From an uncultured SAR92 cluster bacterium (GTDB lineage Bacteria > Pseudomonadota > Gammaproteobacteria > Pseudomonadales > Porticoccaceae), in NCBI GenBank assembly GCA_902527245.1, contig CABZOI010000009.1, positions 1 to 64,000 of the forward strand: DNA of 64,000 bases, read 5' to 3'. This document shows positions 1-9,856 of this stretch, piece by piece. A program made the translations under genes and the position numbers. A model generated the notes under the pieces. That model saw only the letters and a list, made by a program, of their open reading frames with translations, did no database searches and had not been told where the DNA came from. Positions within the stretch are counted from its first letter, which is position 1, and each line of letters starts with the position of its first letter.

Positions 1-177
1 CAGTGTTGTCATTGCATATGAATTTAGATTTTCGATTATTTTATACATTAATGAAGATATATTTTTGAAGTTTTCAATGTTTGAGGCAATTTTAAGTTAA
101 ATGGTATGTCCAATGCGATAAAAGGATATTTGAACTAGGTGTGGATATTTTTAGCTTTTCAGATAGGTACAATTTTG
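1..177. other. Left-edge non-coding stretch
   Basis: No convincing gene is visible upstream of trhO on either strand. The stretch is very AT-rich and contains TATACATTAAT at about 41-51, which could supply a -10 element, but no good -35 partner was found. The end of a gene lying outside the window cannot be excluded. Confidence 0.4.
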
Positions 178-1203
178 ATGAATCATAATACAATTGTCAT
201 AAACTCTTTGCCCCTTGGATTTGAAATGCCAAAAGACAAGTATCTCACATGTGCTCTCTACAAGTTTGCAACGCTCTCTAAATATCAGGAAATGCGTGAG
301 CCACTGCGGAAGAAAATGAAGTCTTGTAATGTGTTTGGAACGATTCTGTTAGCAAACGAAGGCATAAATGGAACAATATCTGGAAATTCTGAAGATGTTA
401 TTTCTGTTGTTGATTGGTTGGAGGATAACGAAGATATAGGGAAATTAGAAATAAAACGGTCATACTCTGATGAAATACCGTTCTATCGGACAAAAGTAAA
501 GTTAAAAAAAGAGATTGTGACAATGGGAATTGAAGACCTGGATCCATCAAAAAGTGCAGGCCAGTACGTCGAGCCTGAAGAGTGGAATAAACTTATATCT
601 AATCCCAATGTATTGATTATTGATACCCGTAATGAATACGAAGTTTCCATTGGGACATTTGTAAATTCAGTGAATCCGGGATTATCCTCTTTTAGAGATT
701 TTCCCGATTGGGCGACCGATAATCTCAGTAAGGATAAAAATAAAAAAATAGCCATGTTTTGTACGGGTGGCATTAGGTGTGAAAAATCCACTGCTCTTCT
801 TCGTGAAAGAGGTTTTGATGAGGTTTATCATTTGAAGGGAGGAATATTAAATTATCTTGCAGAAGTGCCCGAGAAAGATAGTTTATGGAGGGGTGAATGC
901 TTTGTTTTTGATAACAGAGTGGCTGTAGATCATGACTTGAATAAGGGTTCATATGATCAGTGTCATGCATGTCGACGTCCAATAACAGAAGATAATAAAA
1001 AGTCACAAAGATATGTGAGAGGTGTTTCTTGTGAGTTTTGTTTTTCGGAAGTCACGGATCAGAGAAAGTTACAATTTGCTGAGAGACAAAAACAAATCGA
1101 TTTAGCCAAAGGGCGAGGTGAGCAGCATATTGGTCAGGATGTCTCAAAAGTAAATTATGAGCGTCGTCTGAAAAAGCAATCAAGGATGTTTCAGGGCGAA
1201 TGA
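178..1203 (+). CDS. trhO: tRNA uridine(34) hydroxylase, rhodanese-type
   Basis: TrhO (YceA) proteins hydroxylate uridine 34 in the wobble position of certain tRNAs, the first step towards cmo5U/mo5U. The protein has the typical N-terminal ferredoxin-like part (start of the conserved core: LTCALYKFATL), a central rhodanese domain with the active-site loop CTGGIRC (Cys195 and Cys201 from this start), and a C-terminal Cys pair region (CHAC and CEFC) as in the family. A GTG at 139 would add 13 hydrophobic residues that the family lacks. The ATG at 178 has an AGG 9-10 bases upstream and is preferred. The gene ends in ATGA, overlapping the next start, so translation of the GH1 gene is probably coupled. 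The family assignment is firm; the exact start is moderately sure. Confidence 0.9.
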   Translation: MNHNTIVINSLPLGFEMPKDKYLTCALYKFATLSKYQEMREPLRKKMKSCNVFGTILLANEGINGTISGNSEDVISVVDWLEDNEDIGKLEIKRSYSDEIPFYRTKVKLKKEIVTMGIEDLDPSKSAGQYVEPEEWNKLISNPNVLIIDTRNEYEVSIGTFVNSVNPGLSSFRDFPDWATDNLSKDKNKKIAMFCTGGIRCEKSTALLRERGFDEVYHLKGGILNYLAEVPEKDSLWRGECFVFDNRVAVDHDLNKGSYDQCHACRRPITEDNKKSQRYVRGVSCEFCFSEVTDQRKLQFAERQKQIDLAKGRGEQHIGQDVSKVNYERRLKKQSRMFQGE

Positions 1204-2819
1204 AGATAAATCCAAAAGCTAAACTTTGGTTGGTAATTTCGGTTGCCACAATCTTACTTCTTGTTGGCTTAACAATCACTATGGACAACAGGCGCACAAA
1301 TCTTTGGTTATCAGAATTTCCAAGTCAAACTATCTATCAGTTTCCACCTAACTTTTTATGGGGAGCAGCATCCGCAGCTCAACATGTAGAAACTCAACAA
1401 AATACTGATTGGACAGCCTTTGAATTAGATGCAGTTGAGAATGGAAGAAGTGGAACAGGTGAATTGCCTGGTGTTGCGTTATCAGGACACATTAAAGATA
1501 TTGATAAGTATAGTGCGGTGGTTAGGACAAAGAAAACAAATTACGATGAGATGTTTGATGTTGACCTCAGTTTAGCTAAAGCTATGGGTCATAACGCATA
1601 TCGCTTTTCGATTTCTTGGGCGAGATTATTTCCACACCAGGACATGTTATCTCCAGATCCTGCTGGAGTCGATTATTATCGCAATATCTTGGCTTCATTA
1701 AAAAAACACAAAATTACACCGATCGTTTCTTTGTTTCATTTTTCAACGCCAGAGTGGTTCTGGTTTGAAAAGAATGGCAAGAGAGGTTGGGAACGAGACG
1801 ATGCTATAGAATTATTCTCGAAATTCGTGTCCTCGGTCGTAGAGAATTATGGCACCGAAATCAGTCATTGGTGTACCTTAAATGAGCCGATGACTTATAT
1901 TTTTAATGGTTATATGCAAGGTATTTTCCCTCCACTTGAGCAGAGATCAATTAATGAAATTGGACCGGTTGTTGAGAGTTTGCTTCGCGCACATGGCGCT
2001 GCATATAAAATAATCAAGTCGCACGATGAACTTCATAATACAAAGCACTCTGTTGGTATTGCGAAGCACACTAGAGCTTTCGAGCCATTAAGAAACTGGA
2101 ATTTAATGGATCGATTGGCTGCTAAACAAGTCGAGAATGCATTTATATGGGATTTTCTTGATGCGCTTCAAACTGGTGTTCTAACGATATCTAATACAAA
2201 TTATAAAGTAGAAATTCCAGAGGTTATCAACACACAAGATTATATTGGCATTAATTATTATGGGAGATATTTTGTTAAAACACGATTTTCTGATTTGGCT
2301 AATCCAGAAATCTTATTTAATGACCCAACTAATGCAGATCAAATGATTAGCGACCTGGGTTGGTCGATATATCCCCATGGTTTCTATCAAGTTCTAACGG
2401 ATACTCATCAGCGCTATGACAAACCAATCTATATTCTAGAGAGTGGAATGGCTGATTCGGAGATGAATGATCTTAGACGTCAAGCATTTTTGGTATCTCA
2501 TTTAGTTGAGTTATGGAATGCAATCGAGTTCGGAGGTGCAGACATAAGAGGATACATTCATTGGTCTTTGACCGACAATTTTGAGTGGGCAGAGGGCTTT
2601 AGCGCACGATTTGGTTTGATTAAAATTGACTATGAAAATAATTTTAGAAGGGAACCTAGAGTTAGCGCTGGAGTCTATTCTAAGATCATAGAGGAAAATG
2701 CGGTTTCAAGTGAATTATTTGAAAAATACGCAAAAAAAAAATGGAAGCGATTCTGTTATGTGAAAGTTGAGTCACAAACGTTAGAGGACAGTCGAATTGG
2801 GATCACAACGAAAAACTAA
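1200..2819 (+). CDS. Membrane-anchored GH1 family glycosidase
   Basis: This is a glycoside hydrolase family 1 (beta-glucosidase-type) TIM barrel. The core starts with FPPNFLWGAASAAQHVE near residue 48. The acid/base Glu229 sits in TLNEP and the probable nucleophile Glu414 in YILESG, where most GH1 enzymes have TENG, so the Asn is replaced by Ser. Residues 8-28 form one hydrophobic segment that would act as a signal anchor, placing the enzyme outside the cytoplasmic membrane; most bacterial GH1 enzymes are cytosolic. The start overlaps the trhO stop by four bases (ATGA), and the 3' end overlaps the amidohydrolase gene. Substrate is unknown: beta-glucosides, glycolipids or a transglycosylase role like plant SFR2 are possible. 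Family call is firm. Confidence 0.88.
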   Translation: MKINPKAKLWLVISVATILLLVGLTITMDNRRTNLWLSEFPSQTIYQFPPNFLWGAASAAQHVETQQNTDWTAFELDAVENGRSGTGELPGVALSGHIKDIDKYSAVVRTKKTNYDEMFDVDLSLAKAMGHNAYRFSISWARLFPHQDMLSPDPAGVDYYRNILASLKKHKITPIVSLFHFSTPEWFWFEKNGKRGWERDDAIELFSKFVSSVVENYGTEISHWCTLNEPMTYIFNGYMQGIFPPLEQRSINEIGPVVESLLRAHGAAYKIIKSHDELHNTKHSVGIAKHTRAFEPLRNWNLMDRLAAKQVENAFIWDFLDALQTGVLTISNTNYKVEIPEVINTQDYIGINYYGRYFVKTRFSDLANPEILFNDPTNADQMISDLGWSIYPHGFYQVLTDTHQRYDKPIYILESGMADSEMNDLRRQAFLVSHLVELWNAIEFGGADIRGYIHWSLTDNFEWAEGFSARFGLIKIDYENNFRREPRVSAGVYSKIIEENAVSSELFEKYAKKKWKRFCYVKVESQTLEDSRIGITTKN

Positions 2820-3819
2820 AGAGCAATTAAGAGATTGGTTGAATCTAGTTGAGGAGGAAACACTAGAGCCTGATATGCCAATTATCGACCCTCATCATCA
2901 TTTGTGGAAAAGGAATCGCCCTTATGTAATTGATGATTTATGGGAGGATACAAAATCCGGGCATAATATCGTGGGTACTATTTTTGTTGAGTGCAGCGCG
3001 GAGTATAGGGATTCAGGTCCACAATCACTTAAACCAGTTGGAGAAACTGAATTTGTGATTAGTCAGGCTAAGTTATCAAATAAAAAATCATCACGAGGCC
3101 AACCTCCAATTCTTGGATGTGTTAGTCACGCTAACTTAATGCTTGGTGAAAAAGTACAAGACGTATTAGAGGAACATTTATCATGTGCTCCAAAGGGATT
3201 TTTAAAAGGAATTCGTCACTCTGTTGCTTACTATCCATTCCCGCCCAAGGTGGGTCGATATACGGGTAGGTTACCTGGATTGATGAATAGGCCAGATTTT
3301 AGAGAGGGATTTTCAATGTTGGCAAAATTCCAATTAAGTTTTGACGCATGGTTAGTCCACACTCAAATCACTGAGTTGACTGACTTAGCGAGAAAATTTC
3401 CTGAAACAACAATTATATTCGATCATTTTGGAGGGCCTTTAGGTATTGGATCATTTTCAGGACGACAAACGGAAATATTTCCACTTTGGAAGAAACATGT
3501 CACCGAATTGTCAAAATGTGAAAATGTATATGCAAAGTTAGGTGGTTTGGCAATGCCACTCAACGGTTGGGGTTGGGATTTAAGAGAACGACCTGCGAAT
3601 TCGGATGAAATCGTTACTTTGCATAAAGATTACTACTTAACTATGATTGATCTTTTTGGGCCGAACAGATGCATGTTTGAGAGTAATTTTCCAGTTGATA
3701 AATTTTCTGTTTCATACAACATTTTATGGAACGCGCTAAAAAAAATAGCGGAACCATTTTCAATTGAGGAAAAGTCGTGCTTATTTAAAGAGACGGCATC
3801 TAAGGTTTATAAAATTTAA
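2797..3819 (+). CDS. Amidohydrolase-2 family TIM-barrel hydrolase
   Basis: This protein belongs to the amidohydrolase-related (COG3618-type) family of metal-dependent hydrolases, which includes lactonases such as L-fuconolactonase. The metal-binding HxH is in IIDPHHHLW (His33/His35 from the TTG start), followed by DHFGGP and a C-terminal FESNFPVD containing the conserved Asp. The start is a TTG at 2797 inside the GH1 gene (23-base overlap). The next in-frame ATG at 2875 would begin immediately before the first beta strand and leaves too little N-terminus, so the TTG is favoured. Its position between a glycosidase and a methyltransferase does not reveal the substrate; a sugar lactone is a reasonable guess. 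Confidence 0.82.
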   Translation: MGSQRKTKEQLRDWLNLVEEETLEPDMPIIDPHHHLWKRNRPYVIDDLWEDTKSGHNIVGTIFVECSAEYRDSGPQSLKPVGETEFVISQAKLSNKKSSRGQPPILGCVSHANLMLGEKVQDVLEEHLSCAPKGFLKGIRHSVAYYPFPPKVGRYTGRLPGLMNRPDFREGFSMLAKFQLSFDAWLVHTQITELTDLARKFPETTIIFDHFGGPLGIGSFSGRQTEIFPLWKKHVTELSKCENVYAKLGGLAMPLNGWGWDLRERPANSDEIVTLHKDYYLTMIDLFGPNRCMFESNFPVDKFSVSYNILWNALKKIAEPFSIEEKSCLFKETASKVYKI

Positions 3820-3833
3820 AAGGACTCTTACGT

Positions 3834-4709
3834 ATGAAAATTTTAGATGGTGGAATGGGAATTTATTTGAGGGAGAGCGGTGCACCTTTTAAACAACCTG
3901 AGTGGTCTGCTCTTGCCTTGATAGAGGCACCTGAGACAGTAAAAAATGCTCATCTTGCTTATGCAGATGCTGGTGCAGACATTATCACTACGAATTCATA
4001 TGCGCTTGTACCATTCCATATAGGTGAAAAAAGATTTTATAAGGACGGTCCAAAATTATTGGCGAGAGCCGGAAAGTTAGCTGCGGATGTCAGAGAAGAG
4101 TCAAATAATGGTTTAATTGTAGCATCAAGTATCCCTCCTGTTTTTGGTTCTTATGAACCTGAAAAGTTTAGACCAGATGATGCGGTTCATTTACTTAATA
4201 TGTTTAAAGAGAATCTTGTGGAATTTTCGGATGTGATACTTGCTGAGACTGTGTCCTCCATACAGGAAGCAGAGGCCATACAAGCAATATTTTGTGGAGT
4301 CGATCAGCCTCTGTGGATTAGTTTTTCCTTAAAAGACGAGATCAATGCTGAGGAACCATTGCTTAGGTCTGGCGAGGTCCTCGAGCATGCGATTTCAAGC
4401 TTAATGGCTAAAAATATCGAGGCGGTTCTTATTAACTGTAATCAACCTGAGGTCATGAAGTCTGCCTTGAGAGTTGCCAAAAAGATACTCCCGAGTAACA
4501 AAGAATTGGGAGTTTATGCAAATGCATTTCAATCCACTTACAATGAAAAAAAAGCGAATTCAGGCCACTCTGAGTTGCGTGATGATTTATCTCCTCGCGA
4601 ATATTTTAATTATGCTGAATTATGGAAATCCTTGGGAGCGACTATAATTGGCGGATGTTGCGGTATCGGTGTTCAACACATATCTGAACTTAAAAAACTT
4701 AAGGTTTGA
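3834..4709 (+). CDS. Homocysteine S-methyltransferase family protein
   Basis: This belongs to the zinc-dependent Hcy-methyltransferase fold shared by MmuM, BHMT and the N-terminal module of MetH. These enzymes make methionine from homocysteine with a methyl donor such as S-methylmethionine or glycine betaine. The sequence begins with ILDGGMG and carries all three zinc-ligand cysteines: Cys202 in NCNQP and Cys275-Cys276 in GGCCGIG. Length (291 aa) is near that of stand-alone MmuM/BHMT-like enzymes, so it is not a full cobalamin-dependent MetH. It follows the amidohydrolase by 14 bases with AAAAGGACT as ribosome site. The donor cannot be read from sequence. A betaine or methylamine-derived donor would fit the amine island further along, but that is inference. 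Confidence 0.87.
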   Translation: MKILDGGMGIYLRESGAPFKQPEWSALALIEAPETVKNAHLAYADAGADIITTNSYALVPFHIGEKRFYKDGPKLLARAGKLAADVREESNNGLIVASSIPPVFGSYEPEKFRPDDAVHLLNMFKENLVEFSDVILAETVSSIQEAEAIQAIFCGVDQPLWISFSLKDEINAEEPLLRSGEVLEHAISSLMAKNIEAVLINCNQPEVMKSALRVAKKILPSNKELGVYANAFQSTYNEKKANSGHSELRDDLSPREYFNYAELWKSLGATIIGGCCGIGVQHISELKKLKV

Positions 4710-4737
4710 GGATACTAAAGAAAGAAGTTCGTCGTGA

Positions 4738-5544
4738 CTAAATTCTCTTATATTTCTGAACGACTGTATCCCCCGGTACTGAAGTAGACGTTACTAGTAG
4801 ATTATCCTTGTTTACCTCGTATGTTCGGGTTTTTATCTCACCAATGTTATTTTCACTTGAGCTATTAGTTATTTTTTCTCTTACCTTTTCTGGAGGTTCG
4901 ATTCCAGTGCCTGAGAGTATATATTTCGTATTTTTTGACCCATAGCCAAAATTTGAGATAAAAAGTTCACCAAAGTTAAATTGCTTTTGAATATCCGAGC
5001 CCGATCGTACTCGAGTAAGTTCGATGAATTGTGATCCTCCAATCATCTTTATTTGTGAAACAATATTAGGATCTAAATCAGTTGTTTCCAGTTGCCATAA
5101 TCCATCATAGGGAGAGCTCTGTGTTGAAATGGTTTTCCAATCCTCAATCATGTCCAAGATGCGTCCGTCCTCCGAAACTAAGCCAGTCAAAGACTGAGTA
5201 AATCCCGTTTCAGTTTGAGTAATAGATAAATCGAATTCGAAACCACTGACTGAGCCATTATGATTGAATAGGGGAGTTTCGGTCATAATGCCATCTTTCC
5301 ATTCAGCAATACCTGCTCCAACATCCACGCCAATACTAGGGTGCATGAATGCAAACATATATCTTTCATTTGAATAGATTTTTAATTGATTCCGAATCTC
5401 TGTCGTCACTTTATCATTTTCAGTAATTTGAACTTTTTGAAGCTTGTATGAACCGTCCGGAAACAAGCTTGTCTCTATTTTGTTTAGTGAGTCTCCACAG
5501 CCAATAAGGTTTATCAATAAACCAATCAGTAACAGATATTTCAT
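4738..5544 (-). CDS. Predicted lipoprotein of unknown function
   Basis: The protein starts with a short signal sequence and a lipobox ending LINLIGCGD, so it should be lipidated at Cys16 and anchored to a membrane facing the periplasm. The remaining ~250 residues are mainly beta-type, with several aromatic and Gly-rich turns, and show no motif I recognise. It is convergent with the homocysteine methyltransferase gene (28-base gap) and lies downstream of tRNA-Leu on the same strand. I cannot give a function. Confidence 0.7.
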   Translation of the reverse strand: MKYLLLIGLLINLIGCGDSLNKIETSLFPDGSYKLQKVQITENDKVTTEIRNQLKIYSNERYMFAFMHPSIGVDVGAGIAEWKDGIMTETPLFNHNGSVSGFEFDLSITQTETGFTQSLTGLVSEDGRILDMIEDWKTISTQSSPYDGLWQLETTDLDPNIVSQIKMIGGSQFIELTRVRSGSDIQKQFNFGELFISNFGYGSKNTKYILSGTGIEPPEKVREKITNSSSENNIGEIKTRTYEVNKDNLLVTSTSVPGDTVVQKYKRI

Positions 5545-5573
5545 ATCATTAAGAATTCTTTATTTACGTAATT

Positions 5574-5660
5574 TGGTACCAGTGGTCGGACTCGAACCGA
5601 CACGCTTTTAAGGGCGCGGGATTTTGAATCCCGTGTGTCTACCAATTCCACCACACTGGC
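5574..5660 (-). tRNA. tRNA-Leu (anticodon CAA)
   Basis: Read on the minus strand, an 87-base tRNA with genomically encoded CCA is visible. The acceptor stem GCCAGTG pairs with CACTGGT (one G-U). The anticodon stem CGGGA/TCCCG encloses loop TTCAAAA, giving anticodon CAA, which reads UUG. A long variable arm (class II) follows, then T-arm GTCGGTTCGAGTCCGAC. All features fit tRNA-Leu(CAA). Confidence 0.97.
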
Positions 5661-5671
5661 ATATTTTGGCT

Positions 5672-5700
5672 AGTATAACAGTCAAAATTATTCACTTGAA
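5672..5700 (-). promoter_or_regulatory. Likely promoter of tRNA-Leu
   Basis: On the minus strand a TATACT -10 hexamer (5672-5677) is preceded by TTCAAG (5695-5700) with a 17-base spacer. The predicted start would lie only a few bases before the tRNA 5' end at 5660. The -35 is weak but the spacing and position are right. Confidence 0.5.
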
Positions 5701-5787
5701 ATTCTAGAGTGTAATTTAACCAGAAATATTCAATTTCTTCGAATAGTCTGCTTTAATCGATTTTCATCAGGCCTAGAGAAAATACAT

Positions 5788-6834
5788 ATGCATTTAAAAC
5801 TTTTTGACTATTTATTGCCGGAGGAATTAATTGCAAGATTTCCTTTAGATGATAGATCAGCGAGCTCAATGATGGTTTTGAATGAAACTGGAAAGATTTC
5901 ACACAGAAAGTTCCCAGACTTGATGAATTATTTAAAAGAGGGAGATTTGTTAGTCTTTAATAACACGAGAGTCATCCCTGCGAGATTGTTTGGAAAGAAA
6001 GACTCGGGTGGGATGGTTGAGATATTGATTGAGAGAACTGTAGATGAAAATTTAGCTTGGGCAATGGTACGAAGTAATAAAAAAATGAAAATGAGGACTA
6101 AGATAAATTTTGTAAATCATAGTTATGCTGATGTGATTGACTGCAGAGACGGCCTGTTTTTATTATCGTTCAGTCAAAAAGTTTCCATCATCATGGATCT
6201 TATAGGACAAACTCCAATACCCCCATATTTGAACCGAGATGCGGAGCGAATTGATTCAGAGAGATATCAAACTGTATATGCTTCTGCACCGGGCGCTATT
6301 GCTGCACCCACAGCAGGGCTCCATTTTGATGAGCCCTTGTTGAATCGTCTGAAAAATAAAGGAATCAATTCTTGTTTTGTAACTTTACATGTTGGGTTGG
6401 GTACCTTTAAGCCAGTAAAAGTAGACAACATAAAAGAGCACTCTATGCATTCGGAATGGATATCGGTGAGTAAAAAAACATGTGACATGATTACAGAAAC
6501 AAAGAAAAATGGAGGCCAAGTAGTTGCTGTTGGAACAACAAGTCTTCGTTCACTTGAAACTATCGCCATAAAGCCTGACCTTGAGCCATTCCAAGGAGAT
6601 ACCGATATTTTCATTTGTCCTGGATATGAATTTAAGCTGGTAGACGCACTCATAACAAATTTTCATTTACCGAAATCAACATTACTGATGTTGGTTTGTG
6701 CTTTTGCCGGCTATAGCCAAATAATGGATGCTTATAAAGAGGCGATAAATAAAAAATATCGTTTTTATAGTTATGGTGATGCTATGTTTTTGAATAAAAA
6801 CATTGATGCTAAATTTGATTTACCAGGATTGTAA
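5788..6834 (+). CDS. queA: tRNA preQ1 ribosyltransferase-isomerase QueA
   Basis: QueA transfers and isomerises the ribosyl moiety of S-adenosylmethionine onto 7-aminomethyl-7-deazaguanine in tRNA to give epoxyqueuosine. The protein has the family's N-terminus (LFDYLLPEELIARFP), the LLVFNNTRVIPARLFG segment near residue 52-68, the central APTAGLHF motif, HVGLGTFKPV, and the C-terminal NFHLPKSTLLMLV. Its 348 residues match normal family length. It is followed six bases later by tgt, the usual pairing for queuosine synthesis. The ATG at 5788 lies a few bases downstream of an AGAG ribosome site. Confidence 0.97.
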   Translation: MHLKLFDYLLPEELIARFPLDDRSASSMMVLNETGKISHRKFPDLMNYLKEGDLLVFNNTRVIPARLFGKKDSGGMVEILIERTVDENLAWAMVRSNKKMKMRTKINFVNHSYADVIDCRDGLFLLSFSQKVSIIMDLIGQTPIPPYLNRDAERIDSERYQTVYASAPGAIAAPTAGLHFDEPLLNRLKNKGINSCFVTLHVGLGTFKPVKVDNIKEHSMHSEWISVSKKTCDMITETKKNGGQVVAVGTTSLRSLETIAIKPDLEPFQGDTDIFICPGYEFKLVDALITNFHLPKSTLLMLVCAFAGYSQIMDAYKEAINKKYRFYSYGDAMFLNKNIDAKFDLPGL

Positions 6835-6840
6835 CACTAG

Positions 6841-7944
<1,104 letters not shown>

Positions 7945-8000
7945 GGATAAAATTGATTTATAATGTCGTTTCAGTTTGAACGCAATAGGTCGCAGTCGTT

Positions 8001-9845
8001 GTGCTAAATAAGTTTCCTTTATGGAAGAATTCTCTAATACTCATCGCAGCGTTATTCGCCTTTGTCTACGCCTCTCCAAACTATTTCCCTGCTGACGCTG
8101 CTATTCAATTATCTGGACAAAGTGGGTCTATGATAATTGATGAGGATGTTTTAAAAAAAATGGAAAGGACATTAGAGAACAGCGAAATTAGTTTTTTTGG
8201 CGGTGAGACTGATGGTCAAACGGCGATTGTAAGGATAGAAGATAGAGACTCCCAATTAAGAGCTAAAGAGGTAATTCAGGCAGAAATGGGTGGTGATTAT
8301 GTGGTTGCACTCAATTTGGCGCCAACCACTCCTAATTGGTTAAATTCGCTCGGTGGTAAGCCTATGAAATTAGGTCTCGACTTGAGTGGAGGTGTTCATT
8401 TTCTGCTAGAGGTTGATCTTAATTCTGCGATCGAGCTTCAGCTTGAAGGTACGCTTAATGAAATAAAAGCGATCTTACGTGAGGAGAAGATTAGATACAG
8501 AAGTTTCGAAATTGTTGATAATCAAATAGTCGGTAAATTTAGAGATGAGGAGCAAGTGCAAACTGCCCGAAATATTATTAGGACTAATTTTGTAGACATT
8601 CAGTCGGTCAACTCGCCGAGGCAAAATCAACTTCTTTTGACATATGTTTTGAACGATACAACTATTTCCATCATAGAGGATAGTGCTATCAAGCAAAATT
8701 TAACTTCTCTTAGAAATAGAGTGAATGAGTTAGGAGTTTCTGAGCCCATTGTATCCAGGCAAGGTAAAAACAGAATCGTTGTTGAGTTGCCAGGCGTGCA
8801 GGATACAGCAGAGGCAAAAAGAATCATCGGCAAAACCGCTAACTTAGAATTTAGATTAGAATCCAAATCGAGGATCGGGGACCGATTTAACTTTCGAAAT
8901 GAACAAGCGCAAAGTAATGCCTTACTGGAAAAAAATGCGGTTATTACGGGTGAGAATGTCACTGACGCAAGAGCCAGCTTCGATGAAAATGGACGTCCAC
9001 AAGTGAATATAACCCTTGACTCCAAAGGTGGCTGGCAGATGGGGTATGCGACCAGAGATAATATTGGTCGTCGTTTAGGTGTTTTATTTATTGAATACAA
9101 AACCAAACTGGAAAAGTCAGTATCAGAAAAAGGTGATATAGAGCTTAGATCAGTGCCTTATGTAGAAAAAAATATTATTAGTCTTGCAACGATTCAAGCG
9201 CAGCTTGGAAAGCAGTTCCGAATCACAGGACTTGACGGACAAAGAGAATCATCTGAGTTGGCTTTGTTGCTGAGAGCCGGAGCACTCGCGGCCCCCATGT
9301 ATATAGTTGAGGAAAGAACAATAGGTCCATCTTTGGGTGCGGATAATATTGAGTTAGGTGTAAAGTCGGTATCACTTGGCTTGGCATTGGTGCTTATGTT
9401 TATGGTGATTATTTATAAGGCATTTGGAATTGCCGCAAACATTGCGCTTAGCATGAATCTATTGCTTCTGGTAGCCTTTATGTCAATTATTGGCGCCACA
9501 CTTACACTGCCCGGTATTGCGGGTATTGTGTTAACGGTTGGTATGGCAGTTGATGCGAATGTTCTGATTTTCTCAAGAATTAGAGAAGAATTGAAGCAAG
9601 GTGCGTCGGTACAATTGGCTATTGATTCTGGTTACAACAGAGCTTTTGTGTCTATTCTCGATGCTAATATAACAACACTAATTGTTGCTTTGATCTTATT
9701 TTTAATTGGATCCGGTCCTGTTCAAGGCTTCGCAGTGACCTTATCTATTGGAATTCTTACATCAATGTTTACATCAATTATTATGACAAGAGGAATTGTG
9801 AACTTTGTTGTTGGCGGCCGAAAAATAGATAGGCTCTGGATTTAG
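8001..9845 (+). CDS. secD: Protein translocase subunit SecD
   Basis: SecD works with SecF in the inner membrane and uses the proton gradient to drive late steps of protein export through SecYEG. The protein has an N-terminal membrane segment (residues ~10-26), the large periplasmic domain including LGLDLSGGVHFLLEVD at about 123-138, and the cluster of five membrane segments in the last 160 residues with GMAVDANVLIFSRIREE. The start is GTG at 8001. Length of 614 residues is normal. SecF follows 11 bases later. The small partner gene yajC, which in many gammaproteobacteria sits between tgt and secD, is absent here; the 56-base gap holds no ORF for it. Confidence 0.97.
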   Translation: MLNKFPLWKNSLILIAALFAFVYASPNYFPADAAIQLSGQSGSMIIDEDVLKKMERTLENSEISFFGGETDGQTAIVRIEDRDSQLRAKEVIQAEMGGDYVVALNLAPTTPNWLNSLGGKPMKLGLDLSGGVHFLLEVDLNSAIELQLEGTLNEIKAILREEKIRYRSFEIVDNQIVGKFRDEEQVQTARNIIRTNFVDIQSVNSPRQNQLLLTYVLNDTTISIIEDSAIKQNLTSLRNRVNELGVSEPIVSRQGKNRIVVELPGVQDTAEAKRIIGKTANLEFRLESKSRIGDRFNFRNEQAQSNALLEKNAVITGENVTDARASFDENGRPQVNITLDSKGGWQMGYATRDNIGRRLGVLFIEYKTKLEKSVSEKGDIELRSVPYVEKNIISLATIQAQLGKQFRITGLDGQRESSELALLLRAGALAAPMYIVEERTIGPSLGADNIELGVKSVSLGLALVLMFMVIIYKAFGIAANIALSMNLLLLVAFMSIIGATLTLPGIAGIVLTVGMAVDANVLIFSRIREELKQGASVQLAIDSGYNRAFVSILDANITTLIVALILFLIGSGPVQGFAVTLSIGILTSMFTSIIMTRGIVNFVVGGRKIDRLWI

Positions 9846-9856
9846 GAAGATACGTT

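Noticed and set aside
139-177. GTG start at 139 for trhO
   Set aside because: It adds hydrophobic residues not seen in TrhO proteins and lacks a ribosome site; the ATG at 178 has one.
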